Both the position numbers and the translations under genes were made by a program. This document shows positions 18,690-29,370 of a stretch of DNA of 64,000 nt, in pieces. The stretch's first letter is position 1, and the number at the start of each line of letters is the position of its first letter. The DNA is from Burkholderia stagnalis (lineage in GTDB: Bacteria; Pseudomonadota; Gammaproteobacteria; Burkholderiales; Burkholderiaceae): positions 496,001 through 560,000 of the forward strand of contig NZ_CADESW010000002.1 of NCBI RefSeq assembly GCF_902830275.1, given 5' to 3'. Under the pieces are notes generated by a model, which worked only from the letters and a program-made list of their open reading frames with translations, did not search any database and was not told the DNA's origin.

Positions 18690-18722
18690 CGAAAAACGCC
18701 TGCCGATCCAGGCAGGCGTTTC
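18690..18722 (-). terminator. Terminator between terC-type gene and pilA
   Basis: On the minus strand AAACGCCTGCC pairs with GGCAGGCGTTT around a five-base loop and ends in a T-run. It is placed 52 bases after the TerC-type gene and before pilA, so pilA needs its own promoter in the remaining short space or inside this region. Confidence 0.8.
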
Positions 18723-18773
18723 GATCGTAGCCAGCGGGCCGTGCGGCCGGCAGTCGGCCGGACGGCCAACGCG

Positions 18774-19484
18774 TCAGTGCGAACCGGATGCCCCCGACGC
18801 GCGGCGCTTCCTCAGCGCGTAGCCGGCCGCGACGACGAGCAGCGCGCCGGCGATGCTCGCGCCATGGATCGCCGCCGGCGTGTCGAGCAGCGGCCAGCGG
18901 TCGCCGGCCGGGTCGTTCACCATCAGCCCGCCGGCGATCCAGCCGAGCAGCCCCGCGCCGAGCGTGACGACTACGGGGAAGCGGTCGAGCATCTTCAGCA
19001 CCAGCGTGCTGCCCCACACGATGATCGGCACGCTGACGACGAGCCCGAAGATCACGAGCGCGAGCCGGTGCTCGGGGTCGGCCCGCTCCGCCGCGCCGGC
19101 GATCGCGATCACGTTGTCGAGGCTCATCACCGCGTCGGCGATCACGATCGTCTTCACGGCCGCCCACAGCTTGTCGGCCGGCTTGATGCCGTCGTGCGCG
19201 TCGGCGGCCGGCGCCATCAGCTTGATGCCGATCCACAGCAGCAGCACGCCGCCCGCGAATTTCAGGAACGGCACGTCGAGCAGCACGACCGCAAACGCGA
19301 TCAGCACGACCCGCAGCGCGATCGCGCCGGCAGTGCCCCAGATCACGCCGCGCAACCGCTGGCTCGCCGGCAGGTTGCGGCACGCGAGCGCGATCACGAC
19401 CGCGTTGTCGCCGCCGAGCAGGATGTCGATGACGACGATCTGGAGCACGGCGCCCCAATGAAGCGTGGACAGGAATTCGAGCAT
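18774..19484 (-). CDS. TerC-family membrane protein, probable metal (manganese) exporter
   Basis: A 236-residue inner-membrane protein with about seven hydrophobic segments and the TerC signatures IDILLGGDNAVVIALACR and DAVMSLDNVIAIAGAA, each containing the conserved Asp and Asn in the membrane. TerC/Alx/YjbE-type proteins export manganese or load metal for exoenzymes. The start at 19482-19484 gives the family N-terminus MLEFLSTLHWGAVLQI. Upstream on the same strand is sucD, with a terminator between. No metal-sensing riboswitch such as yybP-ykoY is evident in the short upstream gap, which I checked by eye only. Confidence 0.88.
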   Translation of the reverse strand: MLEFLSTLHWGAVLQIVVIDILLGGDNAVVIALACRNLPASQRLRGVIWGTAGAIALRVVLIAFAVVLLDVPFLKFAGGVLLLWIGIKLMAPAADAHDGIKPADKLWAAVKTIVIADAVMSLDNVIAIAGAAERADPEHRLALVIFGLVVSVPIIVWGSTLVLKMLDRFPVVVTLGAGLLGWIAGGLMVNDPAGDRWPLLDTPAAIHGASIAGALLVVAAGYALRKRRASGASGSH

Positions 19485-19553
19485 GGGCAAAAGCGGGAAG
19501 AAAAGTCGGCCTGGCGGATGCGGCCCGGCCTCAGGACGGCATGCCGCGAGCGT

Positions 19554-19586
19554 AACAAAAAAAACGCCGGCAAAGCCGGCGTTTTC
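19554..19586 (-). terminator. Terminator after sucCD
   Basis: AAAACGCCGGC and its reverse complement enclose a short loop, followed on the minus strand by a run of eight T. It starts about 24 bases after the sucD stop. Confidence 0.88.
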
Positions 19587-19609
19587 TGCAGGACGAACCC
19601 ACGCGGAAT

Positions 19610-20491
19610 TTACAGCGCCTTCTTCAGCAGGCGGCCCATTTCCGACGGGTTGCGCGTGACGGTGATGCCGCACGCTTCCATGATTTCCAGCTTCGCTTCG
19701 GCCGTATCCGCACCGCCCGAGATCAGCGCGCCGGCGTGGCCCATGCGCTTGCCCGGAGGCGCCGTGACGCCCGCGATGAAGCCGACGACCGGCTTCTTCA
19801 TGTTGTCCTTGATCCACTGCGCGGCGTTCGCTTCGTCCGGACCGCCGATTTCGCCGATCATCACGACCGCATCCGTATCCGGATCGTCGTTGAACATCTT
19901 CATCACGTCGATGTGCTTCAGACCGTTGATCGGGTCGCCGCCGATGCCGACTGCCGACGACTGGCCGAGGCCCAGTGCCGTCAGCTGCGCAACCGCTTCA
20001 TACGTCAGCGTGCCCGAACGCGACACGACGCCGATGCGGCCCTTGCGGTGGATGTGGCCCGGCATGATGCCGATCTTCAGTTCGTCCGGCGTGATCGTGC
20101 CCGGGCAGTTCGGCCCGAGCAGCAGCGTCTTGCGGCCTTCGCGGCGCATGCGGTCCTTCACTTCGATCATGTCGCGCACGGGAATGCCTTCCGTGATGCA
20201 GATCGCGAGATCCAGGTCGGCTTCGACCGCTTCCCAGATCGCAGCCGCTGCGCCTGCCGGCGGAACGTAGATGACCGACACGGTCGCGCCGGTTTCTTCC
20301 TTCGCTTCCTTGACGCTTGCGTAGATCGGAATGCCTTCGAAATCCTCGCCGGCCTTCTTCGGGTTCACGCCCGCGACGAATGCTTCGCGGCCGTTTGCAT
20401 ATTCACGGCAGGCGCGCGTGTGGAATTGACCGGTTTTGCCGGTAATGCCCTGCGTGATGACCTTCGTGTCCTTGTTGATCAGAATCGACAT
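19610..20491 (-). CDS. sucD: Succinyl-CoA ligase, alpha subunit
   Basis: With SucC it turns succinyl-CoA into succinate while making ATP or GTP in the TCA cycle. The 293 residues match. Features: N-terminal [20 protein letters not shown] (CoA-binding Rossmann domain), the segment [24 protein letters not shown], and the phosphohistidine in [14 protein letters not shown]. The gene follows sucC by 67 bases on the minus strand and ends at a clear terminator. Confidence 0.97.
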   Translation of the reverse strand: MSILINKDTKVITQGITGKTGQFHTRACREYANGREAFVAGVNPKKAGEDFEGIPIYASVKEAKEETGATVSVIYVPPAGAAAAIWEAVEADLDLAICITEGIPVRDMIEVKDRMRREGRKTLLLGPNCPGTITPDELKIGIMPGHIHRKGRIGVVSRSGTLTYEAVAQLTALGLGQSSAVGIGGDPINGLKHIDVMKMFNDDPDTDAVVMIGEIGGPDEANAAQWIKDNMKKPVVGFIAGVTAPPGKRMGHAGALISGGADTAEAKLEIMEACGITVTRNPSEMGRLLKKAL

Positions 20492-20558
20492 GTATTTTGA
20501 CCTCTGTTCGATTGGCGTCGCGTGTCAGCCGCGCCGCCATGCGTATTCGACGATAGCG

Positions 20559-21725
20559 TTACTTGCCTTCGGCAGCCGCGACGACCTTCTGCGCAGCCTC
20601 TTCCATGCTGTCCGCCGAGATGATCGGCAGGCCCGAATCGGCCAGCATCTTCTTGCCGAGGTCCTCGTTCGTGCCCTTCATGCGCACGACGAGCGGCACG
20701 TTCAGGTTCACGGCCTTCGAACCGGCGATCACGCCTTCCGCGATCACGTCGCAGCGCATGATGCCGCCGAAGATGTTCACGAGGATCGCCTTCAGGTCCG
20801 GGTTCTTCAGCATCAGCTTGAACGCTTCCGTGACCTTCTCGGTCGTCGCGCCACCGCCGACGTCGAGGAAGTTCGCCGGCTCGCCGCCGAACAGCTTGAT
20901 CGTGTCCATCGTCGCCATCGCGAGGCCCGCGCCGTTCACGAGGCAGCCGATGTTGCCGTCGAGCGAGATGTACGCGAGGTCGAACTTCGACGCTTCGATT
21001 TCAGCCGGATCTTCTTCGTCCAGGTCGCGGTACGCGACGATTTCCGGGTGGCGGAACAGCGCGTTCGAGTCGAAGTTGAACTTCGCGTCGAGTGCGATGA
21101 CCTTGCCGTCGCCGGAGACGTTCAGCGGGTTGATTTCAGCCAGCGACGCGTCGGTTTCCCAGAATGCCTTGTACAGGCCTTGCAGGATGGCACGCGCTTG
21201 CGGAATCGAAGCAGCCGGCACGCCGATCTTCGCGGCGAGGTCGTCGGCCTGGGCGTCGAGCAGGCCGGTCGACGGCTCGACGATGACCTTGTGGATCAGT
21301 TCCGGGTGCTTTTCGGCAACTTCCTCGATGTCCATGCCGCCTTCGCTCGAACCCATCAGAACGATCTTTTGCGACACGCGATCGACGACGAGGCTGACAT
21401 ACAGTTCCTGCTTGATGTCGGCGCCTTCTTCGATCATCAGACGGTTGACCTTCTGGCCTTCCGGACCGGTCTGGTGCGTGACGAGCTGCATGCCGAGGAT
21501 CTGGTTCGCGTATTCGCGGACCTGCTCGATCGACTTCGCCACCTTCACGCCGCCGCCCTTGCCACGGCCACCCGCGTGAATCTGAGCCTTCACGACCCAT
21601 ACCGGGCCGCCGAGCTCTTCCGCCACCTTGACGGCTTCGTCAACCGAGAACGCCGGCTTGCCGCGCGGTACCGCGACTCCGAATTTCCGCAGGATTTCCT
21701 TACCCTGGTACTCGTGAATCTTCAT
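20559..21725 (-). CDS. sucC: Succinyl-CoA ligase, beta subunit
   Basis: The ATP-grasp subunit of succinyl-CoA ligase. The 388 residues match. Features: N-terminal [20 protein letters not shown], the ATP-grasp strand [37 protein letters not shown], and the C-terminal CoA-ligase part with [15 protein letters not shown]. The ribosome site before the ATG is AAGGGAATC. It heads the sucCD operon, and a DUF2889 gene lies 69 bases upstream on the same strand. Confidence 0.97.
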   Translation of the reverse strand: MKIHEYQGKEILRKFGVAVPRGKPAFSVDEAVKVAEELGGPVWVVKAQIHAGGRGKGGGVKVAKSIEQVREYANQILGMQLVTHQTGPEGQKVNRLMIEEGADIKQELYVSLVVDRVSQKIVLMGSSEGGMDIEEVAEKHPELIHKVIVEPSTGLLDAQADDLAAKIGVPAASIPQARAILQGLYKAFWETDASLAEINPLNVSGDGKVIALDAKFNFDSNALFRHPEIVAYRDLDEEDPAEIEASKFDLAYISLDGNIGCLVNGAGLAMATMDTIKLFGGEPANFLDVGGGATTEKVTEAFKLMLKNPDLKAILVNIFGGIMRCDVIAEGVIAGSKAVNLNVPLVVRMKGTNEDLGKKMLADSGLPIISADSMEEAAQKVVAAAEGK

Positions 21726-21794
21726 GCGTGATTCCCTTCAGTCTGAGAGTTGGATGAAAAGTCGCTTAAGGACGCTTCTTCGAATGATTTCCGT

Positions 21795-22412
21795 TCATTC
21801 CTTCGTGCCGTCCCCAACGGGCATGTCCGATTCCGGCCGGCTCGCGCCATACCAGCGCGGGTAGAACTGCTGCACCACCTCGCCGTCGAACCGGAGCGCG
21901 CGGCAGCGGCCCAGCTGGAACGGCGGCTCGGCGGGCGCGCCGTCGTCATGATCCGGCCGCTCGCCGCCGCCTTCCTGCACGCTCCACACGTCGCCGGCGA
22001 ACGCCTGGATCGCCGCCGTCGGCAGCACGGCGCACAGCTCGGTGAGATGGGAGCAGCCCGCGACGCCGGACAGGAGCCGGTTCGCATCGCGGCGGAAGTG
22101 ACGGAAGAGATTGAGCCCGACGAGGGCCCGATAGGCGGGATTGGCGGACTGGCAGTGGCCCGGATATGGCACCCATTCCGACGACGCTTCGGCGTCGACG
22201 ATATTGAGGTCACGATCGATGGTCACGCGCAGCCAGAGTTCATGAATCGGCAGGCCGTTCGGCCGGATGCCCGATGCAAGCGCGACGTCGCGCGGCTTGT
22301 GATCGGTCAGGCAGGCTTCGATGTCCCACAAGCCGTCTTCGCGCTCGTAGGCTTCCGCTCGGATTGCGCGTCGATGTCGCAACTGACGGGGCACGGGCTC
22401 GGATAGCGGCAT
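21795..22412 (-). CDS. DUF2889 protein
   Basis: A 205-residue soluble protein of the DUF2889 family: RRAIRAEAYEREDGLWDIEACLTDHK, the segment IRPNGLPIHELWLRVTID, and GCSHLTELCAVLP with a Cys-x-x-Leu-x-x-x-Cys pattern. Function is unknown. The frame is open upstream to an ATG near 22520, but MPLSEPVPRQLRHRRA fits the family start better. No Shine-Dalgarno is clear at either site. It lies upstream of sucC on the same strand and may share its transcript. Confidence 0.8.
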   Translation of the reverse strand: MPLSEPVPRQLRHRRAIRAEAYEREDGLWDIEACLTDHKPRDVALASGIRPNGLPIHELWLRVTIDRDLNIVDAEASSEWVPYPGHCQSANPAYRALVGLNLFRHFRRDANRLLSGVAGCSHLTELCAVLPTAAIQAFAGDVWSVQEGGGERPDHDDGAPAEPPFQLGRCRALRFDGEVVQQFYPRWYGASRPESDMPVGDGTKE

Positions 22413-22556
22413 GCTGGAGGTTGAGGCCGAAGAGGAAAACCCGAGGATTTTAGCATATCGGGTATTTGAGACAGTTTGCCGCAACGGGGGGTATTCCCGT
22501 GTGTCGGGAAGCCGTTGCAATGCAGCAAAATCGCGCGCCGCGCGCGAGCGGAATGC

Positions 22557-23425
22557 TCAGTCGACGCCGAACAATTCGTCGCCGCACTTGAGCAACTTCA
22601 CGATGGTCGCGCTCGAGAAGCCGCGCGCGGCCAGGAAGCGTGCCTGCTTCGCGCGCTCGGCGGGCGTTTGCGGCAGTGCACCGAATTTCTTGCGCCAGAC
22701 GGCCTGCGCACGCGCCCATTCGGTCTCGCGAAGCTGCGCATTCACCTCCTCGACGAGCGCATCGCCAACTGCATGGCGCTTCAGCTCGTTGACGATCCGC
22801 GCGGCCCCGACACGCGACGCGCGGCGATGCACGAGACTCTCGGCGAAACGCGCGTCGGACAGCCAGCCGTCCTGCTCCAGCGCATCCAGCACCGGCTCGA
22901 CGGACTCGTCCTCGCCGGCATAGGGCGCGAGCTTGCGCGCGAGTTCGGCGCGGCTGTACTCGCGCCGGGACAGGTAGCCGAGCGCGCGGCCCTTCAGCGA
23001 GCGGGCCGGTTTCGATGACGATGCCCGGGTGGACGCGCCGGCCCCTGCTTCGGCTTCGGCGCCGGAGCGCGCGCCGGATGGCCGGCGCGTGCGGCGCGGA
23101 TTCTGGCTCGTGCGGGTATAGACGTCTTCCGTCGCCGCCCCGGAGGCGGCGGACGCGCGATCGCGCGGGAAGGCGACACCGGACCCGCGGCGGCGCGCCC
23201 GGTCGTGCGCGTCGAACGACTCGTCGTGTTCGAACGGATCGTCCGGTGCGCTGATCTCAAACGAAACGAGGGCATCGTCGGATGCCCTCGTCGCGGTGCG
23301 GTTCGCGGCTTGCGCCGCGGACCGCCGGCCGGTGCCGGGGGAGGCAGCGCGCCGGCCGGAGCCGCCCGGCGCATCGCGCCCGTCGTGCTCCTTCGGCTCG
23401 CCCGCATCATCCCGGCGCCTGACCA

Positions 23426-23429
<4 letters not shown>
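22557..23429 (-). CDS. recX: RecX regulator with long N-terminal extension
   Basis: RecX binds and limits RecA filaments. The RecX domain covers about residues 145-290: [53 protein letters not shown] and [13 protein letters not shown]. Before it is about 140 residues of low-complexity, Arg/Ala/Ser/Pro-rich sequence not present in most RecX proteins (about 150-170 residues). The start chosen (23427-23429) overlaps the recA stop as ATGA, which implies coupled translation. A later internal start cannot be excluded. Pairing with recA is classical. Confidence 0.88.
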
Positions 23430-24496
<1,067 letters not shown>

Positions 24497-24572
24497 GAAT
24501 CGTCCTTTGCTATGATGAGCAGCGTCTGATATAGGTGCGCCGGTTTCGATCCGCAGCGCGCGAATGCAGACA

Positions 24573-24588
24573 CTGTATAAAAAAACAG
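24573..24588. promoter_or_regulatory. LexA (SOS) box upstream of recA
   Basis: CTGTATAAAAAAACAG fits the proteobacterial LexA consensus CTG-N10-CAG exactly. On the minus strand TATACA inside the box can act as the recA -10 element, so LexA would block RNA polymerase directly. The box lies 77 bases before the recA start and 100 bases before the response-regulator start on the other strand. Confidence 0.9.
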
Positions 24589-24687
24589 TGTTTTGTGCAA
24601 GCCCGCAATGCGGGGCGTGCAACACACGAACCACTTCGGAGACAGCCGCGCCGGCGCGTGTCGCCCCGCCGGCCACCGGTCACGCAC

Positions 24688-25413
24688 ATGCGAATTCTCA
24701 TCGCCGAAGATGACAGCATACTCGCGGACGGCCTCACCCGGTCACTCCGCCAATCGGGCTATGCGGTCGACCACGTGAAGAACGGCGTCGAGGCCGACAC
24801 GGCCCTGTCGATGCAGTCGTTCGACCTGTTGATCCTCGATCTCGGCCTGCCGAAGATGCCCGGCCTCGACGTGCTGAAGCGCCTGCGCGCGCGCAATTCC
24901 AACCTCCCCGTGCTGATCCTGACCGCCGCCGACAGCGTCGACGAGCGCGTGAAGGGCCTCGACCTCGGCGCCGACGACTACATGGCCAAGCCGTTCGCGC
25001 TCAACGAGCTCGAGGCGCGCGTGCGTGCGCTGACCCGGCGCGGCGCGGGCGGCGGCCCGACCGTCGTGCGGCACGGTTCGCTCGCGTTCGACCAGGTCGG
25101 CCGCATCGCATACGCGAACGACCGCGTGCTCGACCTTTCCGCGCGCGAGCTCGGCCTGCTCGAGGTGCTGCTGCAGCGGATCGGCCGCCTCGTGTCGAAG
25201 GAGCAGCTCGTCGACCATCTCTGCGAATGGGGCGAGGAAGTCAGCAACAACGCGATCGAAGTCTACGTGCACCGGCTGCGCAAGAAGATCGAGCCGAGCG
25301 GCGTGCGGATCGCCACCGTGCGCGGCCTCGGCTACTGCCTCGAGAAAGCCGCCCCCGCGAGCCCCGCCGACGCGGCGGCGCCGCAGCCCGCGCCGGCCGG
25401 CACGCCGCGCTGA
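24688..25413 (+). CDS. OmpR-family response regulator (TctD-like)
   Basis: A 241-residue response regulator. The receiver domain has acidic residues EDD at 7-9, the phosphorylation site Asp51 (LLILDLGLPK), Thr in VLILTAADS and the conserved Lys in YMAKPF. The C-terminal winged helix (about residues 130-220) ends with SNNAIEVYVHRLRKKIEPSGVRIATVRGLGY, the OmpR-type recognition helix and wing (only partly quoted by family). A Pro/Ala-rich tail follows. The sensor kinase gene begins 18 bases downstream, so they are an operon. The recA LexA box is in the shared upstream region. Confidence 0.93.
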   Translation: MRILIAEDDSILADGLTRSLRQSGYAVDHVKNGVEADTALSMQSFDLLILDLGLPKMPGLDVLKRLRARNSNLPVLILTAADSVDERVKGLDLGADDYMAKPFALNELEARVRALTRRGAGGGPTVVRHGSLAFDQVGRIAYANDRVLDLSARELGLLEVLLQRIGRLVSKEQLVDHLCEWGEEVSNNAIEVYVHRLRKKIEPSGVRIATVRGLGYCLEKAAPASPADAAAPQPAPAGTPR

Positions 25414-25431
25414 CGGCCGGCCGTCGCCGCC

Positions 25432-26988
25432 ATGGCCACGCCGGCCCAGCCCCGCCACCCGAGCGGCGAACCCGCTTCCGCCGCCGACGCCGCGCGCGAC
25501 GCGCACTACGAGAACCCGTTCGCGCCGCCCGACGAGACCGACCCGCCCGACCCCGCGCGGCCGCGCTCGCTGTTCGGCGAGATCCTCGACTGGATGCTCG
25601 CGCCGCTCCTGCTGCTGTGGCCGATGAGCATCGCCGTCACCTATCTGGTGGCGAAGACGATCGCGAACGGGCCGTTCGACCGCGCGCTCGAGACCAACGC
25701 GTACGTGCTCGCGCGACAGATCCATCCCGTCAACGGCGTCGCCGAGCTGACGCTGCCGCAGGCGACGCGCGACTTCCTGCGCGCAGACAACGTCGACAGC
25801 GTTTACTTCCAGGTGCTCGGCGCGCGCGGCGAGCTGGTCGCCGGCGAAGCCGACCTGCCGCTGCCACGCGACGAGGATCGCCCGCCGCCGGGCGTCGTCG
25901 TATTCCGCGACGACCTGCTGCGCGGCAACGACGTGCGCGTCGCGTATACAACCGTCGCGCTGCCGCAGGCGAGCGGCACGCAGCCGGTGCTCGTGCAGGT
26001 CGGCGAGACGCTCGACAAGCGCAACGCGCTCGCGAACGACATCATCAAGGGCGTGATCCTGCCGCAGTTCGTGATCCTGCCGCTCGCGATCCTGCTCGTG
26101 TGGTTCGGGCTGTCGCGCGGGCTCGCGCCGCTCAACGCGCTGCAGGCGCACATCCGCGCGCGGCGGCCGGACGACCTGTCGCCGGTCGAGGCGCAGCGCG
26201 CGCCGCCGGAGATCGAGCCGCTCGTCACGTCGTTCAACGACCTGCTCGCGCGCCTCGAGCAGAACATGGCGCTGCAGAAGCGCTTCATCGCCGACGCCGC
26301 GCACCAGATGAAGACGCCGCTCGCCGGGCTGCGCACACAGGCGGAATTTGCGCTGCGCCACCCCGTGCCGGCCGACGTGCAGCGCTCGCTCGAACAGATC
26401 GCGACGAGCTCCGAGCAGGCCGCGCGGCTCGTCACGCAGCTGCTCGCGCTCGCGCGCGCCGAGAACCGCGCGAGCGGGCTGACGTTCGCGCCCGTCGAGA
26501 TCGGCGCGCTCGCGCGGCGCGCGGTGCGCGACTGGGTGCAGGCCGCGCTCGCGAAACGCATGGACCTCGGCTACGAGGGCCCGGACGCCGGCGACGACGG
26601 CGCGCCGCTCGACGTCGCCGGCAACCCGCTGATGCTGCGCGAGATGCTCGGCAACCTGATCGACAACGCGATCCGCTATACGCCGGAAGGCGGCCGCATC
26701 ACCGTGCGCGTGCGCGCCGAGCGCGCCGCGGGGTGCGTGCACCTCGAAGTCGAGGACACCGGCCCCGGCATTCCGGCCGCCGAACGCGAGCGCGTGCTCG
26801 AGCGCTTCTACCGGATTCTCGGCCGCGAAGGCGACGGCAGCGGCCTCGGGCTCGCGATCGTACGCGAGATCGTCGCGCAGCACGGCGGCACGCTGACGCT
26901 CGACGACCATGTCTACCAGGCGACGCCGCGCCTCGCCGGCACGCTCGTGCGCGTGACCCTGCCATTGGATGCGCCGGCCCCGGAGTAA
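25432..26988 (+). CDS. Sensor histidine kinase (TctE-like)
   Basis: A 518-residue membrane sensor kinase. After a Pro-rich cytosolic start there is a first membrane segment (about 53-75), a 2CSK_N-type periplasmic domain (ETNAYVLARQI to about residue 203), a second membrane segment (209-228), a HAMP-like linker, the phospho-accepting His291 (ADAAHQMKTPLAGL), the N box LGNLIDNAIRYTP, and G boxes DTGPGIP and GSGLGLAIV. The 2CSK_N domain is the mark of TctE/QseC-like kinases, many of which control carboxylate uptake. The MHS transporter gene 225 bases downstream is a plausible target; this is inference. Confidence 0.92.
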   Translation: MATPAQPRHPSGEPASAADAARDAHYENPFAPPDETDPPDPARPRSLFGEILDWMLAPLLLLWPMSIAVTYLVAKTIANGPFDRALETNAYVLARQIHPVNGVAELTLPQATRDFLRADNVDSVYFQVLGARGELVAGEADLPLPRDEDRPPPGVVVFRDDLLRGNDVRVAYTTVALPQASGTQPVLVQVGETLDKRNALANDIIKGVILPQFVILPLAILLVWFGLSRGLAPLNALQAHIRARRPDDLSPVEAQRAPPEIEPLVTSFNDLLARLEQNMALQKRFIADAAHQMKTPLAGLRTQAEFALRHPVPADVQRSLEQIATSSEQAARLVTQLLALARAENRASGLTFAPVEIGALARRAVRDWVQAALAKRMDLGYEGPDAGDDGAPLDVAGNPLMLREMLGNLIDNAIRYTPEGGRITVRVRAERAAGCVHLEVEDTGPGIPAAERERVLERFYRILGREGDGSGLGLAIVREIVAQHGGTLTLDDHVYQATPRLAGTLVRVTLPLDAPAPE

Positions 26989-27213
26989 CCCTGACGTGCG
27001 CCGCAGCATCTTGCCGCGATAACGCGACTTGCGCGAACTTGCAGGCCGTTCGCAGAACGATCGAAGAAAAAGGATGCCCCTCCACCACGGGTTAACGTGC
27101 ACGCGCCGGGCGCCCGCGAGTCAGTGCGCCGTAAGTTTGCCCGCCAATAATCGTCGACAGGCTCGCTCCACGAGGCGGCCGCACACCTATATCAAGAGAC
27201 TTGGAGACGATTC

Positions 27214-28872
27214 ATGGCTACGTTAGGCGGGCACATTGCGCACTCGCCGATGACGGGCGAAGAGAAGAAGGTGATCTTCGCGTCGTCGCTCGGCACCGTG
27301 TTCGAGTGGTACGACTTCTACCTGGCCGGCTCCCTCGCGGCCTACATCAGCAAGAGCTTCTTCTCCGGCGTCAACCCGACGGCCGCCTTCATCTTCACGC
27401 TGCTCGGCTTCGCGGCCGGCTTCGCGGTGCGGCCGTTCGGCGCGATCGTGTTCGGCCGCCTCGGCGACCTCGTCGGCCGCAAGCACACGTTCCTCGTGAC
27501 GATCGTGATCATGGGCGTGTCGACCTTCGTGGTCGGCTTCCTGCCCGGCTACGCGTCGATCGGCTTCGCCGCGCCGGTGATCTTCATCGCGATGCGGCTC
27601 CTGCAGGGCCTCGCGCTCGGCGGCGAGTACGGCGGCGCCGCGACCTACGTCGCGGAACACGCGCCGTCGCACCGGCGCGGCTTCTACACCGCGTGGATCC
27701 AGACAACCGCGACGCTCGGCCTGTTCCTGTCGCTGCTGGTGATCCTCGGCGTGCGTACGCTGATCGGCGAGCAATCGTTCGGCGCGTGGGGCTGGCGCAT
27801 CCCGTTCATCGCGTCGATCCTGCTGCTCGCGGTGTCGGTGTGGATCCGGCTGCAGTTGAACGAGTCGCCGGTGTTCCTGCGCATCAAGGCCGAGGGCAAG
27901 ACGTCGAAGGCGCCGCTCACCGAAGCGTTCGGCCAGTGGAAGAACCTGAAGATCGTGATCCTCGCGCTCGTCGGCCTGACGGCCGGCCAGGCGGTCGTGT
28001 GGTACACGGGCCAGTTCTACGCGCTGTTCTTCCTCACGCAGACACTGAAGGTCGACGGCGCGAGCGCGAACATCCTGATCGCGATCTCGCTCCTGATCGG
28101 CACGCCGTTCTTCGTGTTCTTCGGCTCGCTGTCGGACCGGATCGGCCGCAAGCCGATCATCCTCGCGGGCTGCCTGATCGCGGCGCTGACCTACTTCCCG
28201 CTGTTCAAGGCGCTCACGCACTACGCGAACCCGCAGCTCGAACTCGCGACGATGAAGGCGCCGATCACCGTCGTCGCCGATCCGGCCGCCTGCTCGTTCC
28301 AGTTCAACCCGGTCGGCACGTCGAAGTTCACGAACTCGTGCGACATCGCGAAGAGCGCGCTCGCGAAGGCCGGGCTGAACTACGAGAACGTCGCGGCGCC
28401 GGCGGGCGCCACCGCGCAGATCAAGGTCGGCGACACCGTGATCGACGCGTATGACGGCAAGGCGGCCGACGCGAAGGCGAAGGGCGCGGCGTTCGACAAG
28501 ACGCTCGCCACGACGCTGAAGTCGGCCGGCTATCCGGCGAAGGCCGACCCGGCGCAGCTCAACTGGCCGATGACGATCGTGGTGCTGACGATCCTCGTGA
28601 TCTACGTGACGATGGTCTACGGCCCGATCGCCGCGATGCTGGTCGAGATGTTCCCGACGCGGATCCGCTACACGTCGATGTCGCTGCCGTATCACATCGG
28701 CAACGGCTGGTTCGGCGGCTTCCTGCCGGCGACCGCGTTCGCGATCGTCGCGGCGCAGGGCAACATCTACTCGGGGCTGTGGTATCCGATCGTGATCGCG
28801 CTGATCACGTGCGTGATCGGGCTGCTGTTCGTCAAGGAGACCAAGGACTCGAATATCTACGCGCAGGATTGA
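27214..28872 (+). CDS. MHS-family MFS transporter with large extracytoplasmic insert
   Basis: A 552-residue metabolite:H+ symporter. MHS signatures are SSLGTVFEWYDFYLAGSL (residues 24-41), RPFGAIVFGRLGDLVGRK (73-90), LQGLALGGEYGGAATYVAEH and SLSDRIGRKP (305-314). An insert of about 115 residues (334-451) lies between two late membrane segments; it is soluble, has two Cys (360 and 376) and a KVGDTVIDAYDGK segment, and by topology should face the periplasm. Typical MHS proteins have about 430-450 residues. Substrates in the family are dicarboxylates, citrate, shikimate or proline betaine; here it is not determined. The two-component system upstream may control it. Confidence 0.9.
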   Translation: MATLGGHIAHSPMTGEEKKVIFASSLGTVFEWYDFYLAGSLAAYISKSFFSGVNPTAAFIFTLLGFAAGFAVRPFGAIVFGRLGDLVGRKHTFLVTIVIMGVSTFVVGFLPGYASIGFAAPVIFIAMRLLQGLALGGEYGGAATYVAEHAPSHRRGFYTAWIQTTATLGLFLSLLVILGVRTLIGEQSFGAWGWRIPFIASILLLAVSVWIRLQLNESPVFLRIKAEGKTSKAPLTEAFGQWKNLKIVILALVGLTAGQAVVWYTGQFYALFFLTQTLKVDGASANILIAISLLIGTPFFVFFGSLSDRIGRKPIILAGCLIAALTYFPLFKALTHYANPQLELATMKAPITVVADPAACSFQFNPVGTSKFTNSCDIAKSALAKAGLNYENVAAPAGATAQIKVGDTVIDAYDGKAADAKAKGAAFDKTLATTLKSAGYPAKADPAQLNWPMTIVVLTILVIYVTMVYGPIAAMLVEMFPTRIRYTSMSLPYHIGNGWFGGFLPATAFAIVAAQGNIYSGLWYPIVIALITCVIGLLFVKETKDSNIYAQD

Positions 28873-28900
28873 CGGGTGCGGCCATGACCGGGGCGGCAAC

Positions 28901-28922
28901 TTTTTTCAAGGATATGAAAAAA
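28901..28922. terminator. A/T hairpin after the MHS transporter
   Basis: TTTTTTCA and TGAAAAAA form an 8-bp inverted repeat around a six-base loop, 29 bases after the MHS stop. Without a GC stem it would be a weak terminator. It could also serve as an AT-rich upstream element for the tRNA promoter, whose -35 box begins four bases later. Confidence 0.4.
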
Positions 28923-28926
28923 GGTG

Positions 28927-28955
28927 TTGACACCCCGGTTAGGCTTCAGCATAAT
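28927..28955 (+). promoter_or_regulatory. Consensus sigma-70 promoter of tRNA-Met
   Basis: TTGACA at 28927-28932, a 17-base spacer and CATAAT at 28950-28955. This is the best -35/-10 match I see in the window, and it ends ten bases before the mature tRNA. Confidence 0.85.
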
Positions 28956-28965
28956 TCAGTTCTTC

Positions 28966-29042
<77 letters not shown>

Positions 29043-29053
29043 AATGCAGCAAG

Positions 29054-29090
29054 AAAAGGGCTTAGCTACGGCTAAGCCCTTTTTGTTTTT
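29054..29090 (+). terminator. Terminator of tRNA-Met
   Basis: AAAAGGGCTTAGC pairs with GCTAAGCCCTTTT, followed by TGTTTTT. It starts 12 bases after the tRNA and closes a one-gene transcript. Confidence 0.9.
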
Positions 29091-29261
29091 GTCGATGCGA
29101 ACGCATACGTTGCGTTTCATTTCGCAAGCAGCCGCTTGCAGCGCACTCCCCCGCAACACATCCCCCTCGATACGTCACGCCTGCCCGCGCAGCCGAGGCC
29201 CGGCCGCATGCGCCCACGAGCGCCGCCCTCGGGTTCAACCGGAGTTCACCGCCCGGCACGC

Positions 29262-29276
29262 GTTTTATAATGCAAC
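29262..29276. promoter_or_regulatory. Candidate HxlR operator 1 (upstream of hxlR-type gene)
   Basis: GTTTTATAATGCAAC, 95 bases before the regulator start. It matches the third site below at 12 of 15 positions and the second at 11 of 15. The left half is imperfect. It overlaps the TATAAT-like sequence of a possible promoter, which would suit autoregulation. Confidence 0.45.
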
Positions 29277-29370
29277 CAATTCCCCGGGCAAATCCCGTGC
29301 TTCGTCTTCGCATGCAGTCGGACCGCCCCACCCATCGCACTCGTTCCGGCTCATTTCCGTGGAGGACACC

